Shown piece by piece: positions 59,601-63,580 of a stretch of 64,000 nucleotides of DNA. Below the pieces are notes generated by a model that saw only the letters and a list, made by a program, of their open reading frames with translations, did not search any database and was not told where the DNA came from. The position numbers and the translations under genes were made by a program. Position 1 is the stretch's first letter. Each line of letters opens with the position of its first letter. Source of the stretch: Magnolia sinica (Eukaryota; Streptophyta; Magnoliopsida; Magnoliales; Magnoliaceae); NCBI RefSeq assembly GCF_029962835.1, contig NC_080589.1, positions 16,389,586 through 16,453,585 on the forward strand. Direction: 5' to 3'.

Positions 59601-62439
59601 AGATTTATGAAGGGATGCTTTAAAACCTAAAGGATTTTAAATTAGTCGGACAAACAAAGTATATGGAGTGCAATTTTAGTAATAAGGGTGAAAATGATAA
59701 ATTAGTTAAGACTGTTGACCAAGAAGTTTCCCAAAATGACCATTTTCTATACTTTGGGTCAATATTCACAAGACTTGAGAGATTGAAAAGGATGTTGCCC
59801 ATAGAATTCAAGCTAGGTGGAAGAAATAGAGATGTGATTCTAGAGTTTATTTTTTTCTGATCATCACGTACCATTCAAACTGAAAGGGAAATCATATAGG
59901 ATAGCAATGAGACCAGCCATGCTTTATGGGACAGAATGTTGAGCAAAGCAACGTGTTCATAGAATGAACATAGCTAAAATGAGGATGTTGCGATGAATGA
60001 GTGGCAAGATGAGGAAGGACATAATTAGAATTGAATGCATTTAAGGGAACTTAGGAGTAGCACCAATAGGTAATAAGATGGGGGAATGTAGACTTAAATG
60101 ATTTGGTCATGTGCAACAGAGACCAAGAACCGAGACGGTTAGGAGTGAGTTGGTACAAGTTGAAGGCTCTTAAAGCACAAGAGAAAGGCCCAAAAGGACA
60201 TGGATGGAGGTAGTAAGAGAAGCCTTGATGAACTATAGTCTAACTAAAGGTCTGGCCTTTGATGGAGTGGAATGGCGAAACAGGATTCATGTAGCCAACC
60301 CCAATTAATTGGTATAAGGCTTAGATGATGATGATGATGATGATGATGATGAAAGTTTTATACAATATAGAGGACATCCAATCCATAAGGTTGTGTAAAA
60401 AGTCTCTATTGGTTGATATATCAAGAGATATAAGTGAAGTTGAATTCTCTAGTGGTATTGGAGGATATTACACCCAACAGCACGGTCCTTGTAGCCTATT
60501 CAAAGGCCAGCAAGGTTGCTGATGCAAGACATGAAAATTAAATATGATATGCGAGATTTCAGGCTTAAGATCACGTTAGTTCAGAAACAATTACACAAAT
60601 TTCATATCCCACATGAAAGTCCAAACATTCAATTAAGAGGAATCTATACGGGTCCAGGCCTACACCTGATAGGGCTGGATCAATAAAAATTATGAACCAA
60701 ACAATACTCAAAAATAAGAAATAATCATCCCACACATGCATAGTAATCAGTCCCTAATCCAAGGGATTCACCAATTTCAAATCAAGGAACCCTATGGTAA
60801 GAAAATGGGCATAAAATTGGAGATTTGAGTAATTTAGGGTTAGGTTTAGGGATTTTGGGTGAAAGTAGAGTGAAAGAGAGGAGAGACACGAACCAAAGAA
60901 GTACTGCACGTGTGGACAACAACAATGGCCCAGACGCACGTGCATATGATCTCGGTCGCAGGTGTGTGGGGCCCACTATTCAGAAAAAAGTCACCTTGGC
61001 CCTGGTCGGCCAGGGATGGACTCCAAAACCCCCAAATCTCAGCTCGATCCGATGTACAATTTGTGCGTGGTGCTCCGTCGAAGTTTCAACCCTCCTGTAG
61101 GGCCAGATTCTAAAATTCTGCTGTGGGAAGGAGAATTGCTGCAATAGATGATTGATTCGAAGTTTAGATGATGGGGTGAGATGAGAAGAAGGGATAGTAG
61201 AAGATGAGTAGTAGATATGGCGATGGATGGGGGTGAATCGGGATAGATGTGGCTTCGCACCACGGTAATTAACCCTTCGATAAAGGGAGGGCTTCGCACC
61301 CAATTAGGCTTCACAACTCAGAGAGTAGAAAAACGCAGAATTTTTATTAATCTTCAATTTATTTAAAAAAAACTACAAGGGGTGCCTATTTATAAGAAAA
61401 CCCTATACCCCAAAACTCGCGCCATGTGCACAACCTATTACTTGGTGATGAAGTAAACCAAAATAAAAACTAATCAAAGATATCTAAAGCGCCCATGATG
61501 TTCTAAATAACATTAATAAGCAAAACCTAAAATATGAAATCAATCTGACTAGTGGGTCACGATCATGAGATCCCATGATGGGCTTTTCTTGACTAACGGG
61601 CCCACTCTTTTGAATCAAAACTTCATCTTCTAGGTAGGAGGCCCTCCTTGGACGTCGTCATCGATCCAGATCAACAGTGTGGCCCTCCTTCTGGCGTACG
61701 TGCGTAGGGGGGGCGGCGTGAGTGCGCATGTGCGCGTGATGTCTCCATCAGTTGATGTACAAAGAGTTAAGAATAGATTTGGATTCTTTTCTTGTTATTT
61801 TTAATTCGTCTCTATTTGTAATTCAAGATAAAATAGGAAGGCCATGTGGACCAATAGGGCTTTGCTCTAGCCTTGTTGCATTAAATATGTATTTTGCAAA
61901 GGCTATATGAATACATAGCCATGTGCATGAACTAGATTAAAGGAAGTCTTTAATTTATTTAATTTAGTTAATCTTGATTCCCACGATATGTTTCAATTCT
62001 AGCGGTGTGAGTCCCTAAAAACACATTTGGTCTGATGCCTTATAGTTTGTGTGAAGAGAGAATCCACAAAGCTACCTTTGGATTCCGGTTTTCTTTGATT
62101 TTGCTGAAGTTGGACTGAATTAGAGATGGCGGGTCGCCTCCCACTTTGTGGTTTCTTTATTTCCCTTTTGGTTTTAATTAAATTAGTCATCATTCAAGAA
62201 ACATATGGTAGCTTCCTGGAGAAGATTAGAAATTATGATTGGTACGGGTTTCACATTGGTTTGATTTAGTTTTAGCTCTTCAAGTGCTGCATCAAGACGC
62301 ACACTGTCAAAATGGAAATAAAGCCAAGGACCAAAGCTGCACAAGGTGCCAAACAATAACCAAGAACACAACAATAGCTAGCTCGAGATTGTGTACCAAA
62401 AGCAAAGTAGCAGCACGAGCAACTTCATGGGGATAATAT
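15692..62439 (-). CDS. REV3: DNA polymerase zeta catalytic subunit REV3 (18 exons in view, 5' end missing)
   Basis: B-family DNA polymerase that extends past lesions in nuclear translesion synthesis with REV7. Eighteen exons, joined by GT/AG sites with consistent phases, give 6133 coding nt. Order: end of N-terminal domain (62439-56949), long low-conservation linker (56844-44770), exonuclease-like domain (44694-39199), palm/fingers/thumb (37605-16499), cysteine-rich tail (16633-15797). Visible motifs: [10 protein letters not shown] (motif A), [15 protein letters not shown] (motif B), YGDTDS split across two exons (motif C), CysA CTLCG...CDKC, CysB CRHC...CTSLAC, which in this family binds a 4Fe-4S cluster and the POLD2-type subunit. 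The exonuclease-like site lacks the Asp of the DxE motif (LLSIE), as is usual for REV3. The first roughly 150-170 residues, including the start codon, are not in the window. Arabidopsis REV3 is about 1900 residues; this one should be about 2200. No in-frame stop is seen, so it looks functional. Confidence 0.93.
15866..16498 (-). other. REV3 intron w17-w18
   Basis: 633 nt with GT-AG ends. It includes a GGTGGCCCCACCATG-type repeat fragment near 16200. The frame of w17 stays open into this intron for a while, but conservation ends at the donor. Confidence 0.7.
16499..17167 (-). CDS. REV3: REV3 exon w17 (thumb and CysA)
   Basis: Acceptor TATAAAG|GTCAAA, donor TGTGCG|GTAAGC, 669 nt, phase 0. Contains [18 protein letters not shown], the [20 protein letters not shown] block, [20 protein letters not shown] and the first zinc site CysA (CTLCG...LCDKC, 16633-16580). 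Confidence 0.95.
17168..17632 (-). other. Left part of the 7.9 kb REV3 intron
   Basis: Intronic sequence before the Sirevirus-like element. No gene or repeat is recognised. Confidence 0.5.
17633..19185 (+). repeat. 5' LTR of the gag-only Copia element
   Basis: Has many TCGATTGAATCTACAGACC-type short repeats (about 17950-18225) and three tandem GTGAGCCACCGACGGGT-type units (about 18810-18905). Ends TTTCA directly before the primer binding site. Its first base is A where the 3' LTR has the expected T. Confidence 0.8.
19187..19203 (+). promoter_or_regulatory. Primer binding site of the gag-only Copia element
   Basis: TTGGTATCAAAGCAAGG follows the 5' LTR end by one base. It resembles the complement of the plant initiator Met-tRNA 3' end (TGGTATCAGAGC). 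Confidence 0.7.
19254..21252 (+). pseudogene. Decayed Copia gag with two zinc knuckles
   Basis: Starts near an ATGATG at 19254 (MSNNERN..., then [16 protein letters not shown], the UBN2-type Gag start) and continues through several stops: [41 protein letters not shown] first zinc knuckle at 20134-20175 reads [14 protein letters not shown], with its second Cys changed to Tyr. A second, intact one at 20863-20904 reads [14 protein letters not shown]. The tail (20950-21252) is very basic (Lys/Ser/Pro/Asn). Stops, for example around 19351, 19580 and 19735, show it is dead. Confidence 0.85.
21253..21885 (+). other. Element interior after gag and polypurine tract
   Basis: Where pol should be, only non-coding AT-rich sequence is present. 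It ends in the purine tract at 21875-21885 that primes plus-strand synthesis. Confidence 0.6.
21886..23984 (+). repeat. 3' LTR of the gag-only Copia element, with insertions
   Basis: Starts TGTAAGAGCCTC. Carries the same three GTAAGCCACC-type tandem units as the 5' LTR (about 23000-23095). It is interrupted at 23131-23626 by a PIF/Harbinger-like MITE and has an extra stretch of about 150 bp around 23690-23850 absent from the 5' LTR. It ends early at about AAAATGTCAT. Confidence 0.75.
23131..23626. mobile_element. PIF/Harbinger-like MITE in the 3' LTR
   Basis: Ends GGGCGTGTTTGG and CCAAACGCCCC are inverted repeats. The 5' LTR copy of this position (near 18930, GATTGTAAAGGTTAG) gives the empty site. 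The element sits after TAA, and the right flank reads TGA, so a TAA duplication with one change fits. The interior has many GGAATTG/CAATTCCAT palindromic pieces. The overlapping open frames at 23176-23601 are not genes. Confidence 0.75.
23998..24153 (-). mobile_element. 5'-truncated LINE tail
   Basis: Reverse-oriented 3' end of the same LINE family as 58243-60351. It shares CCAATTAATT, GGGTCGGCTACATGAATCCT and CATCGTCATC on the opposite strand. It is flanked by the exact 13-bp repeat TTTTGTGACAAAG (23985-23997 and 24154-24166), the mark of target-primed insertion. Confidence 0.85.
24167..25050 (-). other. Right part of the 7.9 kb REV3 intron
   Basis: Intronic sequence up to the w16 donor. 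I see no gene or clear repeat. Confidence 0.5.
25051..25354 (-). CDS. REV3: REV3 exon w16
   Basis: Acceptor CATGCAG|CATGTT, donor ACCCTT|GTAAGA, 304 nt. Completes YGDTDS, then [40 protein letters not shown] and [10 protein letters not shown], all standard REV3 palm/thumb blocks. Confidence 0.95.
25456..25661 (-). CDS. REV3: REV3 exon w15 (polymerase motif B and most of motif C)
   Basis: Acceptor TTTTCCAG|ATATTT, donor ACAGACAG|GTATAT, 206 nt. Contains [15 protein letters not shown] (25622-25578) and ends with YGDTD plus two bases of the Ser codon, so catalytic motif C YGDTDS is split between this exon and the next. Confidence 0.95.
25815..26365 (+). repeat. Dispersed repeat, copy 1
   Basis: Starts GGTATGGCACGTGCAACGCA and shares with copy 2 (33415-33940) the GGGAACAGTGGG, TTTCCCTTGTTG, ATCTGCCTAA and GGCAAAAATGTCCAAA blocks in the same order and orientation. 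The first block is rich in GAGAGA. An A-rich tract precedes it. No domain is present. The class is unknown; the CACGTGCAACGC start recalls elements with a CCCGTGCAACGCACGGG-type end. Confidence 0.6.
26366..27148. other. Gene-free intron stretch
   Basis: REV3 intron sequence between a dispersed repeat and the Gypsy element. No supportable feature is seen. Confidence 0.5.
27154..28279 (+). repeat. 5' LTR of the Gypsy element
   Basis: Starts TGATGTAGAACGGGTC, like the 3' LTR. It contains a 583-bp hAT-like MITE plus 8-bp duplication, so the original LTR was about 535 bp. It has only one copy of the GGTCGACAGATCTTG unit that is present four times in the 3' LTR. Confidence 0.85.
27487..28069. mobile_element. 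hAT-type MITE, TAGGGGTGCACA ends
   Basis: Starts TAGGGGTGCACA and ends TGTGCACCCCTA, a perfect 12-bp inverted repeat, with the exact 8-bp duplication GTTTGATT (27479-27486 and 28070-28077). The 3' LTR (CAGTTTGATTAGAAC, about 33066) is the unoccupied site. The interior has many CCGGTTC/GAACCGG motifs and two GA microsatellites at 27668-27706 and 27775-27807. It has no transposase. Confidence 0.92.
28281..28297 (+). promoter_or_regulatory. Primer binding site of the Gypsy element
   Basis: TTGGTATCAAAGCAAGG just after the 5' LTR, resembling the complement of initiator Met-tRNA. Confidence 0.7.
28317..29450 (+). pseudogene. Gypsy gag, decayed
   Basis: Contains [31 protein letters not shown] (the Retrotrans_gag core), [18 protein letters not shown] and a zinc knuckle [14 protein letters not shown] at about 29401-29445. 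Several stops interrupt the frame (around 28660, 28728, 28888 and 28980). Confidence 0.88.
29682..31320 (+). pseudogene. Gypsy protease, reverse transcriptase and RNase H, decayed
   Basis: Protease core [12 protein letters not shown] at about 29692-29727. Reverse transcriptase: [50 protein letters not shown], then [20 protein letters not shown] (30630-30690). After that the reading jumps to [18 protein letters not shown], so the segment carrying the YVDD catalytic box (about 190 bp) is deleted near 30695-30725. RNase [41 protein letters not shown]. Confidence 0.9.
31440..32630 (+). pseudogene. Gypsy integrase, decayed
   Basis: HHCC-type start ([11 protein letters not shown]...CHTCQASKG), catalytic core [71 protein letters not shown], and a C-terminal region ending NLYQYHELN. 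Frameshifts near 31640 and 31830 and a stop near 32130 break the frame. Confidence 0.9.
32637..33290 (+). repeat. 3' LTR of the Gypsy element
   Basis: 654 bp, starts TGATGTAGAACGGGTCGTGA and ends CCCTGCATTA. Contains four 41-bp tandem units at 32791, 32832, 32873 and 32914 (GGTCGACAGATCTTGTC... type). Confidence 0.85.
33415..33940 (+). repeat. Dispersed repeat, copy 2
   Basis: Starts GGTATGGCACGTGCAACACA. Blocks shared with copy 1 (25815-26365) run in the same order and orientation, but the middle differs. It lies about 125 bp right of the Gypsy 3' LTR. Confidence 0.6.
33941..34590 (-). other. Intron stretch before exon w14
   Basis: No feature beyond intronic sequence, apart from a short local duplication (GGAAGCAATACATTTNTAGATGA-like, about 34150-34200). 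Confidence 0.5.
34591..34698 (-). CDS. REV3: REV3 exon w14 (fingers)
   Basis: Acceptor AATGCAG|ATCCGT, donor CATAGG|GTAAAA, 108 nt, phase 0. Encodes [20 protein letters not shown] and [16 protein letters not shown], the conserved basic segment before motif B. Confidence 0.94.
34699..36308 (-). other. REV3 intron w13-w14
   Basis: 1610 nt, GT-AG. A TTTTTTTTATGAATGACAGA...TTTATTAGAAGAG segment at 35911-35950 resembles the reverse-oriented 3' tail of a LINE/SINE-like retroposon. No gene is seen. Confidence 0.5.
36309..36584 (-). CDS. REV3: REV3 exon w13 (polymerase motif A)
   Basis: Acceptor GACCAG|GTAGCT, donor CCAAAG|GTAATT, 276 nt, phase 0. Contains [10 protein letters not shown] at 36500-36471, whose first Asp binds catalytic Mg2+, followed by [13 protein letters not shown] and [11 protein letters not shown]. 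Confidence 0.95.
36585..37458 (-). other. REV3 intron w12-w13
   Basis: 874 nt, GT-AG. No gene or distinct repeat is recognised. Confidence 0.6.
37459..37605 (-). CDS. REV3: REV3 exon w12
   Basis: Acceptor TTTTACAG|ATAAAT, donor CATCAG|GTTTGC, 147 nt, phase 0. Encodes [40 protein letters not shown] and LAISPGRHQ, leading into the polymerase domain. Confidence 0.94.
37606..39198 (-). other. REV3 intron w11-w12
   Basis: 1593 nt, GT-AG. Has an alternating purine-pyrimidine tract rich in ACACA/GCATGCA at about 38050-38270 and a CACACAC stretch near 37710-37740. No gene is seen. Confidence 0.6.
39199..39793 (-). CDS. REV3: REV3 exon w11 (exonuclease-like domain)
   Basis: Acceptor TTCCAG|AAACCT, donor GATATG|GTATGC, 595 nt. 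Contains [20 protein letters not shown] (Exo II region, without the usual catalytic Asp), [20 protein letters not shown] and [20 protein letters not shown]. The [20 protein letters not shown] block is more diverged but open. Confidence 0.94.
39794..40706 (-). other. REV3 intron w10-w11, left part
   Basis: AT-rich intronic sequence without a recognised feature. Confidence 0.5.
40712..41661 (-). mobile_element. Solo LTR, TGATGCAGGGACATG type
   Basis: Starts TGATGCAGGGACATGTGATG and ends GATGTCCACATCA, flanked by the exact 5-bp repeat ATTAT (40707-40711 and 41662-41666). On the - strand it has a TATATATA promoter-like stretch (about 41285) followed by AATAAATAG, which suggests - orientation. 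A GTGGTAGGGTNTGAAATCCG block is repeated twice (about 41429 and 41481). No coding sequence. Confidence 0.8.
41667..43181 (-). other. REV3 intron w10-w11, right part
   Basis: AT-rich intronic sequence. No gene or clear repeat is recognised. Confidence 0.5.
43182..43327 (-). CDS. REV3: REV3 exon w10
   Basis: Acceptor GGCAACAG|GTTCTG, donor TCAGAG|GTCTGC, 146 nt. Encodes [20 protein letters not shown] and [14 protein letters not shown]; the last Arg codon is split. Part of the exonuclease-like fold. Confidence 0.92.
43328..44200 (-). other. REV3 intron w9-w10
   Basis: 873 nt, GT-AG. Contains a TA microsatellite at 43549-43588 and a near-duplicate CATACAAGTGNGTCCAGCAC block (43937-43956 and 44026-44045). 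Confidence 0.6.
43549..43588. repeat. TA microsatellite
   Basis: About 20 uninterrupted TA units in a REV3 intron. Confidence 0.95.
44201..44694 (-). CDS. REV3: REV3 exon w9 (entry to exonuclease-like domain)
   Basis: Acceptor TTATTAG|GTACCT, donor ATAGAG|GTATGC, 494 nt. The last third, [20 protein letters not shown] and [17 protein letters not shown], is conserved. LLSIE sits at the Exo I position of B-family polymerases, where active proofreaders have Asp-x-Glu. Confidence 0.93.
44770..45030 (-). CDS. REV3: REV3 exon w8
   Basis: Acceptor TTTTCCAG|TTAAAG, donor TTGGCAG|GTATGA, 261 nt, split codons at both ends that join correctly to the neighbours. Contains [20 protein letters not shown], one of the best-conserved blocks preceding the exonuclease-like domain. 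Confidence 0.92.
45306..45466 (-). mobile_element. Short retroposon (LINE/SINE tail) with 26-bp target duplication
   Basis: Begins with a poly(T) run on the + strand, so the insert's poly(A) end faces left. It reads TTAATAAATTTGTTGCCCTT on the - strand just before the poly(A). An exact 26-bp direct repeat flanks it (45280-45305 and 45467-45492, starting TGAGCAATAGTTAAG), the mark of L1-type target-primed insertion. No protein is encoded. Confidence 0.88.
45723..47116 (-). mobile_element. hAT-like element, family B, copy 1
   Basis: Starts CAGTGTTTACAGTATCGG. The exact 8-bp repeat GCTACAAG flanks it (45715-45722 and 47117-47124). It is the reverse-oriented relative of 52359-53320: both share CCTATTATGTGYACTT, TTAGGACCCTATAC and ACCGATACG...TATC blocks on opposite strands. 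The right terminus is less clear. A CACTATTGATAATATTGG end (at 47107) pairs loosely with the left end, and nine extra bases lie before the duplication. The interior has two diverged copies of a TTGGGGAAATTT...AATTTCCCC block. It has no transposase. Confidence 0.7.
47577..47628. repeat. TA microsatellite
   Basis: About 26 uninterrupted TA units. The open frames with TyrIle repeats that overlap it are artefacts. Confidence 0.95.
49409..49612. repeat. Five tandem units of about 41 bp
   Basis: Units start near 49409, 49452, 49493, 49532 and 49577. Each has a GGTGCTCTGCCTTGGGT-like part and a TTCCCTAAAAGATTATCACA-like part. Divergence between units indicates age. Confidence 0.8.
50196..50291. repeat. 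Near-perfect inverted repeat (36-bp arms, 24-nt loop)
   Basis: The left arm at 50196-50231 (AAAGGTAGCTGCAATATCCC, then CAATAGAAGCTATTTG) pairs with the right arm at 50256-50291 with a single A-C mismatch. The loop is 24 nt. RNA from either strand would form a long stem of miRNA-precursor size. It could instead be a small foldback element. Not in any recognised gene except the REV3 intron. Confidence 0.8.
50501..51352 (+). mobile_element. hAT-like element, family A, copy 1
   Basis: Begins CAGTGTTCGAA and ends TTCGAACACTG, a perfect 11-bp inverted repeat. It is flanked by the exact 8-bp repeat GCTGTAAT (50493-50500 and 51353-51360). 852 bp, no transposase. The terminal parts are made of short CGATAYTATCG / GCCAATATTG motifs. 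The middle (GGATGGGATGGTTGGACTGA) is shared with copy 2 at 58672-59490. Confidence 0.9.
51398..51560 (-). mobile_element. LINE 3'-end fragment
   Basis: Reverse-oriented: CATTATCATCATCTAAGCCT then CCCCAATTACATGAATC recall the LINE tails at 23998 and 60290, but the remainder (CATTTATCTAGCTTGGGACC) points to another subfamily. No target duplication identified. Confidence 0.5.
51629..52214. mobile_element. hAT-like element, family C
   Basis: Ends CAGTGTTTTCAGTAGCG and CGTTATTTAAAACATTG are inverted repeats (13 of 17). Flanks ATTATATC (51621-51628) and ATTACATC (52215-52222) match at 7 of 8. The left 150 bp is packed with GTAGCGTA / TACGCTAC variants, and CTTACGCTACAC recurs at the right end. Has a GA microsatellite near 52040-52062. 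No transposase. Confidence 0.75.
52359..53320 (+). mobile_element. hAT-like element, family B, copy 2
   Basis: Starts CAATGTTTTAAATATCG and ends CGATATTTCAAACACTG (15 of 17 paired), with the exact 8-bp repeat ATTTTCAC (52351-52358 and 53321-53328). Related in reverse to 45723-47116. Internal blocks CGATATATCCCACAATATAT and TTAGGACCCTATACAAAGGA. A TTGTCAATTGAGA block appears twice. No transposase. Confidence 0.88.
53329..53641 (-). other. Intron end before exon w7 donor
   Basis: CACACA/GCATGCATGC-rich simple sequence at 53330-53410, then ordinary intron sequence up to the w7 donor at 53641. No gene. Confidence 0.6.
53642..55409 (-). CDS. REV3: REV3 exon w7 (large linker exon)
   Basis: Acceptor TTTTGCAG|GTGGCC, donor CAGTGTT|GTATGT, 1768 nt. 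It is the largest exon and encodes most of the disordered linker between the N-terminal domain and the catalytic half. Its first part is conserved: [20 protein letters not shown], then [17 protein letters not shown] (55319-55269), then [17 protein letters not shown]. The ILSPLL...IDKVL segment resembles REV7-binding motifs of animal REV3 (inference). Later parts are Ser/Glu-rich, with [20 protein letters not shown] conserved near the middle and [15 protein letters not shown] near the end. Confidence 0.92.
55410..56403 (-). other. REV3 intron w6-w7
   Basis: 994 nt, GT-AG. No gene or clear repeat. Confidence 0.6.
56404..56844 (-). CDS. REV3: REV3 exon w6 (start of linker)
   Basis: Acceptor TTATTCAG|GAGGAG, donor CCAAAG|GTAATG, 441 nt, phase 0. 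Begins [12 protein letters not shown], following IWE as in other plants, and ends ETSNPK. Mostly acidic, serine-rich, low-conservation linker. Confidence 0.9.
56949..57040 (-). CDS. REV3: REV3 exon w5
   Basis: Acceptor CTTGCAG|AAATTC, donor TGGGAG|GTATTT, 92 nt. Encodes [15 protein letters not shown]...SLVPIWE (first codon split), a conserved helical block. Confidence 0.92.
57132..57303 (-). CDS. REV3: REV3 exon w4
   Basis: Acceptor TTTTTTTAG|GCAGAT, donor GTGGATG|GTGTGT, 172 nt, ending with one base of a split Glu codon. Contains [12 protein letters not shown] and [10 protein letters not shown], conserved in plant REV3. Confidence 0.92.
57423..57590 (-). CDS. REV3: REV3 exon w3
   Basis: Acceptor TTTTTAG|GTTGAC, donor TTCCAG|GTTGGT, 168 nt, phase 0. 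Begins [19 protein letters not shown], continuing directly from the previous exon's LLQFL as in other plant REV3 proteins. Confidence 0.93.
57591..57989 (-). other. REV3 intron w2-w3
   Basis: 399 nt, GT-AG, A-rich on the + strand. Nothing else recognised. Confidence 0.6.
57990..58058 (-). CDS. REV3: REV3 exon w2
   Basis: Acceptor TTTTGCAG|GGTGGT, donor TTTTTG|GTAATG, 69 nt, phase 0 at both ends. Encodes [16 protein letters not shown]...LLQFL, a very conserved N-terminal block of plant REV3. Confidence 0.93.
58672..59490 (+). mobile_element. hAT-like element, family A, copy 2 (inside the LINE)
   Basis: Flanked by the exact 8-bp repeat GTTATGGA (58664-58671 and 59491-59498). Ends TATTGTTCGAA and TTCGAACACCA are a decayed form of CAGTGTTCGAA. 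Removing it plus one duplication restores the LINE frame [13 protein letters not shown]. Middle parts match copy 1 (50501-51352), for example GGATGGTTGGACTRATTTCT. Confidence 0.92.
60324..60351 (+). repeat. GAT-repeat LINE tail
   Basis: About nine GAT units directly after the LINE 3' end. Similar short tails appear reversed at 23998 and 51398, so this repeat is probably part of the LINE's 3' terminus. Confidence 0.8.
60520..61750 (-). mobile_element. Solo LTR, TGATGCAAGACATG type
   Basis: Starts TGATGCAAGACATG and ends GATGTCTCCATCA, like the solo LTR at 40712-41661. Flanks GTTGC (60515-60519) and GTTGA (61751-61755) match at 4 of 5. On the - strand, a TTATAAATAGGCACCCC promoter-like box lies at about 61383-61400 and an AATAAA-like motif follows, which gives the orientation. 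No coding domain remains. Confidence 0.7.
61756..62396 (-). other. Intron stretch before exon w1
   Basis: REV3 intron between the solo LTR and exon w1. No gene or repeat recognised. Confidence 0.5.
62397..62439 (-). CDS. REV3: REV3 exon w1 (N-terminal domain fragment)
   Basis: Encodes [14 protein letters not shown], matching the plant REV3 block just before the GGAVLNK exon. Donor TTG|GTACAC. The acceptor is uncertain: AAAG|ATATTAT (exon start 62439) gives the expected YYPHEV, but a better-looking CAG lies nine bases upstream (exon start 62448). Upstream exons, including the start codon, are not found between here and 64000. Confidence 0.65.
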
Positions 62440-62448
62440 CTTTGATGT

Positions 62449-62939
62449 CTGTTAAGGCATTCCAAGATTAGGTTCTTGACTAATCTGAGAGGAAATACAA
62501 AAAATATAAATATGTTCTTGAGCTAGCGAGTGTGAACATTGAATGCCAAGAACATCACTTTGTATAGCCACTAGAAATTATATAAACCGGCTAAGGAACT
62601 GGGACTTTGCATGCAAGATCATTTTAAGCCTTCAATGTGACAAATATAATAGTCAGAAAGTGAATATTGAACAGAAAGAACATTACATGTGTACCTATAG
62701 AGAATATATAAATTGGCCAACTGGGAACAAGTTCATATTAAGTCCCCAATTAATGAAAAGAATGTATGTGGCATTTGGTAAACATTATCATAAATTACAA
62801 AAACATTCTAAATTGGAGACTTCTCAACAAACATACACTCCTAATTGTTGTAAACTCATATGACCATCAGTTGGTGTACCACTAATTTTAAACACAATCA
62901 GATGGTAAAAAATCACAATGATGAGTGATGGCAAGGATG
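62449..62939 (-). other. Upstream REV3 intron, unresolved
   Basis: The next upstream REV3 exon (ALPYLYVPC and AKKFYGYHS blocks) should lie to the right, but I cannot find it between here and 64000. It is probably beyond the window. Confidence 0.5.
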
Positions 62940-63580
62940 TCAATGACCATCAATATGTTGATCCAATTGTTCGAGTTTCAACATGAATTACCATTCTCTG
63001 TCATTCCATCAGGTGTCTATCGTGGAAGATGCTGTGCAGGCTTCACCATGGTCAATTTGGTTAGAAGAAATAGCAAAAAATTTAGTGGAAGGTTTCCTTG
63101 GGCAGGTTTATAGATCTTCAGTCTTATCACATTGTGTGCAAATGCTGATTCTAGAATTAGAGAATTTTCTCCAATGATGCTGGCTTCCAATTGCGAGTAT
63201 ATGATTCAGTGTCAATTTACTGTGTGCTGGAAAGTTCCTCCGTCTGGCCATTTCATGGTAAATTTTGATGGTTCTTCTCCAAGAAATCCTGGATTTTCCG
63301 GGATTGATGTGGTGTGTCACAACAGCGGTGCTGCTGATTAGCAGAATTTTGGGCCCTACTAGAGTCCATGACTCTTGTTACAATCAATTCTCTCCCAGAG
63401 ATCATTGAAGGTGATTTTAGAATGCTATTTCTTGGGCTAGAGCAGATGCATGCCCATGGAGGTTAGCAGATCCAGTAAAGGAAGCATTGGACTTGAGTCA
63501 GCATCATCTTATGTCATTCTTGATAGAGGCCAATGATGAAGCTGATAGGCAGGCCAGGTTGGGAGTTGTAGAGCTGGCCT
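62940..63580 (+). pseudogene. Decayed RNase H-like fragment
   Basis: On the + strand: WKVPPSGHFMVNFDGSSPRN and PGFSGIDVVCHN resemble the plant RNase H-like start (VKVNFDGSS..NPGPSGIGGV), and, further on, LIEANDEADRQARLGV resembles the final EANxxADxLAK helix. Stops separate the parts. It is a relic of a LINE- or host-type RNase H gene and lies antisense to REV3. Confidence 0.6.

Larger units (their letters stand above)
58243..60351 (+). mobile_element. 5'-truncated LINE (RT region), interrupted
   Basis: Lies antisense in the 4.3 kb REV3 intron. Reverse transcriptase pieces: [36 protein letters not shown] and [38 protein letters not shown], then after the inserted element [36 protein letters not shown], and [14 protein letters not shown]. 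Motif C is FVDD. The 3' end reads CCAATTAATTGGTATAAGGC followed by a GAT-repeat tail (60324-60351). Frameshifts and stops are frequent. Confidence 0.9.

Noticed and set aside
58223-60381. ACATCCAA repeat as LINE target duplication
   Set aside because: The right copy lies about 20 bp beyond the GAT tail, so it does not directly flank the element; could be chance.
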